This document shows, one piece after another, positions 19,511 to 24,318 of a stretch of DNA of 24,318 nucleotides. Within the stretch, counting starts at the first letter, position 1. Each line of letters starts with the position of its first letter. Source of the DNA: a virus. The DNA lies in the IMG/VR virus record IMGVR_UViG_3300030102_001066, positions 1 through 24,318 of that record; one strand, 5' to 3'. The notes under the pieces were generated by a model. It saw nothing but the letters and a program-made list of their open reading frames with translations. It did not search any database and had not been told where the DNA came from. A program made the translations under genes and the position numbers.

Positions 19511-20279
19511 TATAAAAATAGGAAAGGAATGTCCATACCACGAACCTAATGTAAAGGAAGATTGTTTATTAGAATTAGATGGTGAAATTATTGGCTTTTA
19601 TATTAAAGATGTAACAAAATACAGTAAAAAACTAGCTGCACTAATTGCTATTGCTAACAAAGAATTTAGAAGTGATAATGTGCCTAAGACAGAAATGAGT
19701 AGAGGACCTCAAGGAAGCAAAAAAGATAAATTAAAAAGGCAAATAGAGGGGAAAAATTTAGTAACTCAATATAGCACTATTCTTGGAAGTAGAGCACCTA
19801 AACCACATATGAGGATGCCTTATCCAAGTATAACACCTGTTCATAGAGAACCATCAGCAAAAGTATTTATAAAAGCAATGTGGGGGTCTTGCCTAGAAGC
19901 TGAAAAAATAATAAAACAATTAACACCAAAAATTTACGAAAGGCAAATAGAATTATTTAAGGATGTAAAAAAACAATGGAAATTTGGAAATATATATACA
20001 AGCAGCATTTCAAACTTTAATATCGCAGCAGCATTTCATAGAGATACAGGAAACATACAAGGAACAGTAAATGTTATACTAACAAAAAGAAACAATGCTA
20101 ATGGTGGTTGCTTAAACGTTCCTGATTACAATGTTACATTTGAACAAGCAGACAATTCTATGTTAGTTTATCCTGCTTGGAAGAACATACACGGAGTAAC
20201 ACCAATAAAACCAATAGCAGAAAACGGATATAGAAACTCTTTAATTTTTTATCCGTTGAAAGCGTTTAAAGGAATATAA
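19476..20279 (+). CDS. TET/JBP-family 2-oxoglutarate/Fe(II) dioxygenase
   Basis: A 267-residue protein with the double-stranded beta-helix signature of the TET/JBP family: AAAFHRDTGNIQGTVNVIL (184-202, iron ligands H188 and D190), NGGCLNVPDYNVTFEQ (209-224), WKNIHGVTPIKPI (235-247, distal ligand H239) and GYRNSLIFYP (251-260, 2-oxoglutarate-binding R253). TET/JBP enzymes hydroxylate the methyl group of 5-methylcytosine or thymine in DNA. The upstream half includes a Lys/Arg-rich segment (75-93) and the STILGSRAPKPHMRMPYPS block, probably for DNA binding. It overlaps the P-loop kinase gene by 35 bases and lies two bases before terminase small. No cytosine methylase is seen here, so thymine is a possible target. 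Confidence 0.85.
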   Translation: MKTLKLQQVEHNIKIGKECPYHEPNVKEDCLLELDGEIIGFYIKDVTKYSKKLAALIAIANKEFRSDNVPKTEMSRGPQGSKKDKLKRQIEGKNLVTQYSTILGSRAPKPHMRMPYPSITPVHREPSAKVFIKAMWGSCLEAEKIIKQLTPKIYERQIELFKDVKKQWKFGNIYTSSISNFNIAAAFHRDTGNIQGTVNVILTKRNNANGGCLNVPDYNVTFEQADNSMLVYPAWKNIHGVTPIKPIAENGYRNSLIFYPLKAFKGI

Positions 20280-20281
20280 CA

Positions 20282-20635
20282 ATGGACAAAAGTGGACACA
20301 TAAAAAAAGAAAGTATGCTTAAGGCACTAGAAAGTAGTTTAGGGGTTGTAACTGTTGCTTGTAAGTCAGCAGGAATACCACGTAGCACTTATTACAAATG
20401 GCTGAAAGATGATGAAGAGTTTGCAAAGGCAGTTAAAGATATTGAAAACATTGCGTTAGATTTTGGAGAAAGCCAATTACACGCACAAATGAAAGATGGA
20501 AATACTTCAGCTACTATATTTTTTCTAAAAACAAAAGGCAAAAAGAGGGGGTATATAGAAAGAAGCGAGTTAGATTTAAGTTCAGGTGATGAGCCGATTA
20601 AAATTAACGTAAACATTAAAGGTGTTGAATATTGA
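20282..20635 (+). CDS. terS: Terminase small subunit
   Basis: A 117-residue protein. An N-terminal helix-turn-helix (about 10-45: MLKALESSLGVVTVACKSAG, then STYYKWLKDDEEFAKAV) is followed by the helical ESQLHAQMKDGNTSATIFFL and LKTKGKKRGYIERSELDLSS, a pattern typical of phage small terminases. These form a ring that recognises packaging sites and loads the large subunit. The C-terminal DEPIKINVNIKGVEY may contact the large subunit. It overlaps the large-subunit start by 14 bases. If phage DNA is modified, TerS would have to recognise modified DNA. Confidence 0.85.
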   Translation: MDKSGHIKKESMLKALESSLGVVTVACKSAGIPRSTYYKWLKDDEEFAKAVKDIENIALDFGESQLHAQMKDGNTSATIFFLKTKGKKRGYIERSELDLSSGDEPIKINVNIKGVEY

Positions 20636-21935
20636 AGCTAACTTTACACACACGCAAGAAGAAGCAATAGAATATCTATTTGACAAAACAACAACAGAAG
20701 TTTTATTTGGCGGTGCAGCAGGCGGTGGTAAAAGTTGGGTGGGTTGTAGTTGGTTGATTTTAATGTGTTTAAAATACCCTAAAACAAGATTCTTAATGGG
20801 TAGGAGTAAGCTTGATTCTTTAAAGAAAACAACACTAAATACATTTTTTGAAGTGTGTGAAACTTGGGGTGTAAAAGCAGGCAAGCATTACAACTTTAAT
20901 GGGGGTTCTAATATTATAACTTTTTTTAATAAATCAGAAATATTATTAAAAGATTTGTTTTTATACCCATCTGATAGAAATTTTGACAACTTAGGTTCTC
21001 TTGAAATAACAGGCGCTTTTATAGATGAAGCAAACCAAATAACTGAAAAAGCTAAAAATATTGTAGCATCAAGATTAAGGTATAAGCTTGATGATTATGG
21101 ATTAATACCTAAAATGTTAATGACTTGTAACCCTGCTAAGAATTGGGTATATACACAATATTATAGACCATCAAAAGAAGGAAAACAAAAACCGCACCGA
21201 AAGTTTATACAGAGCTTGGTAGATGATAACAAATACATTTCTAGGTTTTACAAAACACAATTACAAACGCTTGATGAATTAAGCAAGCAAAGGCTTCTTT
21301 TTGGTAATTGGGAGTATGATGCAAGTAAAGACAACCTAATAGAATATGATGCTATTTTAAATATGTTTAATCAAAAAGGGGTAAAAGGGCAAAAATATAT
21401 AAGTTGTGATGTAGCGCGATTTGGAAGCGATAAAACAGTAATAATGCTTTGGGAAGGGTTATACCTTATAAAAATAAAAACATTGCTTAAATCAGCTGTA
21501 AATGATGTTGTAGAGTATATTAGGTTGTTGCAACAAGAACACAAAGTAAATATAACAAACATAATAGTTGATGAAGATGGTGTAGGTGGTGGTGTTAAAG
21601 ATTACTTGCGTTGTAAAGGTTTTGTGAATAATGCAAGGGCTTTAAAAGGCGAAAACTACCAAAACTTAAAAACACAATGCTATTACAAATTAGCTGATTT
21701 AATAAACAAAGGGCAAATAGGCGTAAATTGTGAAGATATAAATATAAAAAACCAAATAATAGAAGAATGTGAACAAGTTAGAATGAAAGATGCTGACAAA
21801 GACAACAAGCTACAAATAATGCCAAAAGAATTAGTGAAAGGCATAATTGGCAGATCTCCTGACTTTGCAGATGCTTTAGCAATGAGAATGTTCTACGAGA
21901 TAGATGGTAACTTTGGCAAGTATTTTGTGCAGTAA
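20622..21935 (+). CDS. terL: Terminase large subunit
   Basis: A 437-residue packaging motor. ATPase domain: Walker A GGAAGGGKS (30-38), Walker B GAFIDEAN (D135, E136) and the coupling-type motif LMTCNPAKNW (166-175). Nuclease domain: YISCDVARFGSDKTVIML (259-276, D263), IIVDEDGVGGG (314-324) and SPDFADALAMRM (412-423, D414 and D417), consistent with an RNase H-like active site. It cuts the concatemer and pumps DNA into the prohead through the portal. The start is GTG 20622, or TTG 20625, inside the small-subunit gene. It is followed by a GC-rich hairpin and then a new late-motif copy. Confidence 0.95.
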   Translation: MLNIEANFTHTQEEAIEYLFDKTTTEVLFGGAAGGGKSWVGCSWLILMCLKYPKTRFLMGRSKLDSLKKTTLNTFFEVCETWGVKAGKHYNFNGGSNIITFFNKSEILLKDLFLYPSDRNFDNLGSLEITGAFIDEANQITEKAKNIVASRLRYKLDDYGLIPKMLMTCNPAKNWVYTQYYRPSKEGKQKPHRKFIQSLVDDNKYISRFYKTQLQTLDELSKQRLLFGNWEYDASKDNLIEYDAILNMFNQKGVKGQKYISCDVARFGSDKTVIMLWEGLYLIKIKTLLKSAVNDVVEYIRLLQQEHKVNITNIIVDEDGVGGGVKDYLRCKGFVNNARALKGENYQNLKTQCYYKLADLINKGQIGVNCEDINIKNQIIEECEQVRMKDADKDNKLQIMPKELVKGIIGRSPDFADALAMRMFYEIDGNFGKYFVQ

Positions 21936-21939
21936 AAAA

Positions 21940-21987
21940 CCCCCCACTAGGAGAACGACAAAAAAAACAATGAAAGAAAGTGGGGGG
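21940..21987 (+). other. GC-rich hairpin after terminase
   Basis: CCCCCCACT (21940-21948) pairs perfectly with AGTGGGGGG (21979-21987) over nine base pairs with a 30-base A-rich loop. It is by far the most GC-rich element in its AT-rich surroundings. There is no T-tract on the + strand. On the - strand the stem is followed by TTTTTT. It may end or process the terminase transcript, or be a protein-binding site. Confidence 0.55.
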
Positions 21988-22041
21988 AGTATAAAACTAA
22001 AATGAGCAGCAAAGATACATAAAAAAATAAAATAAAATTAT

Positions 22042-22058
22042 TTCTATTATATTAATAT
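22042..22058 (+). promoter_or_regulatory. Late-promoter-like motif copy 4
   Basis: TTCTATTATATTAATATATG, including the ATG at 22059, is identical over 20 bases to 5631-5650. As with copy 3, a hairpin lies upstream, which suggests the start of a new transcription unit for tail genes. Confidence 0.55.
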
Positions 22059-22661
22059 ATGAAGATTAAAATTAAGAAGGAAGGCAAGGTAAAAGAATTT
22101 AATTTAATCAAAAGTTGGGAAGATGTAACTTTAGAAACGTGGTTGAAACTAATACATTTTCACAAAGGAACAAAGAGTGAAGAAGCAGAAGAAACAATAG
22201 CAGCTTTATCTGACATTCCTAAAGATTTAATTAAAAGATTGGAATTGAAAGATGTTGCTGCTATAATGTCTGCAATATCTGAAGCGCAAGACAATCAAAA
22301 TAGTTCTTTAAAAAGGATAATACAAATTGATGGCAAAAGGTATGGATTCCACCCTGATCTTGACAGCATTACGCTTGGAGAATGGGCAGATATAGAAACT
22401 TTTATAAAGCAAGACATACAAAAAAATTTGCCTGACATAATGGCTATTCTATATAGACCAATTGTAGAAGAAACAGATAGTGGTATTTATACTATTGAAG
22501 CTTATGATGGTAATATAGCAATTAGAGCCGAACAGATGCGAAAGATGTCAGCAGAACAAGTGCAAAATGCTCTGGTTTTTTTTTATCTTTTCGTGAATCT
22601 GTTATGTCTGACTTCGGCATCATTTTTGATAAAGAAGCACAAGGAAATGAAGAAGCAATAG
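22059..22661 (+). CDS. Tail-assembly-chaperone-like protein, short form
   Basis: A 200-residue protein that opens with MKIKIKKEGKVKEFNLIKSW, contains LDSITLGEWADIETFIKQDI (about 106-125) and has IRAEQMRKMSAEQVQNALVF near the C-terminus. The helix-rich layout, gene position after terminase and a slippery nine-T run at 22576-22584 fit the gpG-type tail-assembly chaperones, which hold the tape-measure protein during tail building. Ribosomes staying in frame add about 25 hydrophobic and basic residues after the T run. Those slipping back one base continue into the frame ending at 22843. Confidence 0.65.
   Translation: MKIKIKKEGKVKEFNLIKSWEDVTLETWLKLIHFHKGTKSEEAEETIAALSDIPKDLIKRLELKDVAAIMSAISEAQDNQNSSLKRIIQIDGKRYGFHPDLDSITLGEWADIETFIKQDIQKNLPDIMAILYRPIVEETDSGIYTIEAYDGNIAIRAEQMRKMSAEQVQNALVFFYLFVNLLCLTSASFLIKKHKEMKKQ
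22576..22584 (+). promoter_or_regulatory. Probable -1 ribosomal frameshift site
   Basis: Nine consecutive T bases, read GTT TTT TTT TAT in the zero frame, provide a perfect T-TTT-TTT slippery heptamer. A -1 slip continues as TTA TCT TTT CGT GAA with no stop until 22841-22843. It lies near the end of the short frame, as in lambda G/GT. Confidence 0.65.
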
Positions 22662-22843
22662 CTACAGAAAGCTTTGCTGAAAAGTGGGGATACTTTGGAT
22701 TATTTTATAGATTGTGTAATGCAGATATTTCAAAATTAGAACAAATAACAAAGCTTAACGTAGTTGAAGCGTTTACTTGGTTAAGTTATGAAACAGATTT
22801 AAATACGCAAAATAAAGTCAAAACTTATGGCAATAGTAAATAA
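22604..22843 (+). CDS. Chaperone extension domain (T-like), reached by -1 frameshift
   Basis: A 79-residue frame from ATG 22604. The same frame is open upstream back into the T run, so the likely product is a fusion of about 261 residues: 175 from the short form and 86 from this frame, continuing as LSFRESVMSDFGIIFDKE. The extension contains ESFAEKWGYFGLFYRLCN and LNVVEAFTWLSYETDLNTQ, the compact helical sequence usual for T-type extensions that bind tape-measure protein. Independent translation from 22604 is possible but no ribosome-binding site is evident. It overlaps the next gene by 17 bases. Confidence 0.65.
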   Translation: MSDFGIIFDKEAQGNEEAIATESFAEKWGYFGLFYRLCNADISKLEQITKLNVVEAFTWLSYETDLNTQNKVKTYGNSK

Positions 22844-23393
22844 AACATATAATAACGTAATAGGAACTTTGTGTAGATTAGGGGAATATCATCAACAAAT
22901 AACAACTGTATCTGTTGGCGATATATTTGATATTAATTTAGAAAAGATGGAAAAGCTGCCTTTATTGCATATAAACCCTGTAAACGTAACAACAGGCGAA
23001 GCAGAATTGATATACAACTTTCAATTATTTATTTGCGATTTAGTAAGCGAAAAAGAAAATTGGCAAACTAAACAAAATGCAGATTTGACTAAATTAATTG
23101 ATCCTAAAAACAATGAGCAGCAAGTATGGAATCAAACGCTGCAAATTTGCACGGACTTTATCGGTTTATTAAGACATAGTTCAAGGCAATCAGTATTAGG
23201 CGTAAATGACATCAATGCACCTTTATACTTTGCACAAGATCAGTTTACAATAGAGCCATTTCAAGAAAGGTTTGATAACTTACTTTGTGGCTGGACTTTT
23301 ACAATGGGCATAAGAGTTATGAATGACTTTACTACTTGTGCTAATGAAAGTGGCGATTTGATACCTGTAACAGATTTAGGTGCAGGATATTAA
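22827..23393 (+). CDS. Tail-completion-like virion protein, unknown
   Basis: A 188-residue protein with a beta-rich N-terminal half (TYNNVIGTLCRLGEYHQQIT, VSVGDIFDINLEKMEKLPLL), IYNFQLFICDLVSEKENWQT in the middle and FDNLLCGWTFTMGIRVMNDF near the end. The arrangement of strands around one central helix (TLQICTDFIGLLRH) resembles tail-terminator or tail-completion proteins (lambda gpU-like fold), and the gene lies beside the chaperone gene. I am guessing from pattern and context; no motif is decisive. Confidence 0.5.
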   Translation: MAIVNKTYNNVIGTLCRLGEYHQQITTVSVGDIFDINLEKMEKLPLLHINPVNVTTGEAELIYNFQLFICDLVSEKENWQTKQNADLTKLIDPKNNEQQVWNQTLQICTDFIGLLRHSSRQSVLGVNDINAPLYFAQDQFTIEPFQERFDNLLCGWTFTMGIRVMNDFTTCANESGDLIPVTDLGAGY

Positions 23394-23409
23394 TGTTTAA
23401 GTTTAAGAT

Positions 23410-23835
23410 ATGGAAAATAGAGATACAAATAATACCACCAAAAATAACAATAAAGCTATGAGCTATGATGATGTAATAGAAAAGCTAGATTTAATCAGTA
23501 TGAAGTTTGAAACTTATAATGATTATCCTGAAAGTGCAAGTAACAATGCTTGTAAGGTTTTGCGCTGGATAGATGAATACGGAAGAGATGAGGTTAAAGG
23601 AATGACTAGGGTTGGTATTACAAGAGCCAATCAGCTTTGCTCAAGATCAAATATTTCAAGAGATACGATTGCACGTATGGCTTCATTTAAAAGGCACAAA
23701 AAAAATGCAGAAATAAACCCTGAATATAAAGCAACCCCTTGGAAAGATAAAGGCTATGTAGCTTGGTTGGGCTGGGGTGGTTCTAGTGGCATAAATTGGG
23801 CAATAAATAAATTAAAACAAATAGATAAAAAATAA
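23410..23835 (+). CDS. Conserved phage protein with WLGWGG block
   Basis: A 141-residue protein. After a polar Asn/Thr-rich start, it has a compact conserved-looking domain: YNDYPESASNNACKVLRWID (about 36-55), DEVKGMTRVGITRANQLCSR, then SRDTIARMASFKRHKKNAEI and TPWKDKGYVAWLGWGGSSGI. This domain recurs in uncultured Bacteroidetes phages, alone or fused to head proteins (from memory). The name of the family and its activity are not known to me. The Arg/Lys-rich ARMASFKRHKK helix suggests DNA contact. Confidence 0.55.
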   Translation: MENRDTNNTTKNNNKAMSYDDVIEKLDLISMKFETYNDYPESASNNACKVLRWIDEYGRDEVKGMTRVGITRANQLCSRSNISRDTIARMASFKRHKKNAEINPEYKATPWKDKGYVAWLGWGGSSGINWAINKLKQIDKK

Positions 23836-23839
23836 AAAT

Positions 23840-24292
23840 ATGGCAGATTTAACAGTAACAATATCCGAAAGTGTAACAGTCAATGGTGCATTAAGAGGAT
23901 CAACAAACACTTTAATAGTAGGAAGTATTACAGATACTTTTGAAAGGATAGTAACTTGTCCTCATTCTAATACTACTACGATAGCAACATTTAACAGCAA
24001 TGTATATGGTAGTGCAGGTGCTTTAGATTTAGAAAATTGTAAATATATAAGAATTACAAATCTAAGCGAAACAGCAGTAATGGACTTAGCTATTGTAACA
24101 GAAAACACAAACTATCAAGTAGTAATGACAGCAGGAACAACGCACATGTTGTGTCAAGCAGATACAGCAGCAATTGGACAAAGTGAGGATACAACTCCTG
24201 ACTTTCCTACTCTTGAAGATATTACAAAAATACAAGTAAGACCTCGTTCTGAAGATGATGTAGATGTAGAAATATTTGTAGCTAGTGTATAA
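23840..24292 (+). CDS. Small virion protein, beta-rich
   Basis: A 150-residue Thr/Ser/Ala/Val-rich protein with alternating hydrophobic residues (LTVTISESVTVNGALRGSTN, CKYIRITNLSETAVMDLAIV, NYQVVMTAGTTHMLCQAD) and an acidic C-terminal part. It appears to be a beta-sandwich virion component such as a decoration, tail or tip protein. It starts behind the typical AAAAATATGG leader, and its stop overlaps the next ATG (TAATG). No family recognised. Confidence 0.55.
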   Translation: MADLTVTISESVTVNGALRGSTNTLIVGSITDTFERIVTCPHSNTTTIATFNSNVYGSAGALDLENCKYIRITNLSETAVMDLAIVTENTNYQVVMTAGTTHMLCQADTAAIGQSEDTTPDFPTLEDITKIQVRPRSEDDVDVEIFVASV

Positions 24293-24318
24293 TGAAAACT
24301 GAAAACTTAGAAAGGTAT
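24292..24318 (+). CDS. 5' end of a gene cut by the window
   Basis: An ATG in a TAATG overlap with the previous stop opens a frame of nine codons (MKTENLERY) that runs off the window. The overlap supports a real start. It is too short to identify. Joined to base 1 it would hit a stop at once, so the window ends are not adjacent in the genome. Confidence 0.5.

Noticed and set aside
22576-22584. Nine-T run as an assembly error splitting one gene
   Set aside because: Possible, but the zero-frame product also has a sensible end and the position matches known G/GT frameshift genes, so programmed slippage is preferred.
1-24318. Complete circular or permuted genome in the window
   Set aside because: Joining the two ends gives a stop within a few codons and leaves the partial genes at both ends unmatched; expected tail-tip genes are also missing.
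1-24318. tRNA genes, CRISPR arrays, integrase, IS elements or attachment sites
   Set aside because: No cloverleaf-like segment, regularly spaced repeat or recombinase/transposase motif was found by eye; intergenic space is nearly absent.

Overview
This window is part of the genome of a tailed double-stranded DNA phage (Caudoviricetes). All credible genes lie on the + strand, packed end to end with many ATGA or TAATG stop/start overlaps. There is no stretch over 300 bases without a gene, no tRNA, no CRISPR array, no integrase and no insertion sequence. The DNA is very AT-rich, and most genes start behind an A-rich leader ending in TATGG-like sequence with no clear Shine-Dalgarno site. Together with a Bacteroidetes-type DUF3127 single-strand DNA-binding protein, this points to a Bacteroidetes (probably marine flavobacterial) host. 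The host call is inference.

Layout. 1-9898 holds virion genes: the 3' end of an upstream gene, a beta-repeat surface protein, a short tape-measure-like protein, an XkdF-type prohead protease, an acidic scaffold-like protein, the probable major capsid protein, a tail-tube-like protein, three small or accessory virion proteins (one with GxGYTS repeats, one LamG-like), a portal fused to a MuF-like C-terminal domain, and a head-tail connector-like protein. 9898-10949 is a lysis cassette of micro-genes (a membrane peptide, a Cys-rich 30-residue peptide, a DUF5675-like candidate lysis enzyme and a holin-like protein), followed by a calcineurin-like phosphoesterase. 11859-18452 is the early/middle region: small unknowns, a possible annealing or recombination protein, an OB-fold SSB, a DnaA-domain-IV-like protein, a winged-helix replication initiator, a NinG-like nuclease, a sigma-like factor and several zinc-ribbon or HTH proteins.

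18474-20279 is the most notable block: a ParB-like protein, a P-loop kinase-like protein and a TET/JBP-type 2-oxoglutarate/Fe(II) dioxygenase, directly upstream of terminase small and large subunits (20282-21935). It looks like a post-replicative DNA base-modification cassette coupled to packaging. After terminase comes a tail-assembly-chaperone-like gene with a nine-T slippery run and a -1 extension frame, then more virion proteins up to a gene cut by the window end.

Regulation seen in the sequence. A motif with the form TTCTATTATATTA(ATATATG) sits immediately upstream of four late genes, at 2440, 3173, 5631 and 22042. Hairpins precede two of these copies. A different shared block, with Bacteroidetes-like -33/-7 elements, precedes the early genes at 11859 and 13017. 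The sigma-like protein at 16566 is a candidate to read the late motif. The window ends do not join into one reading frame, so this is probably part of a larger genome.
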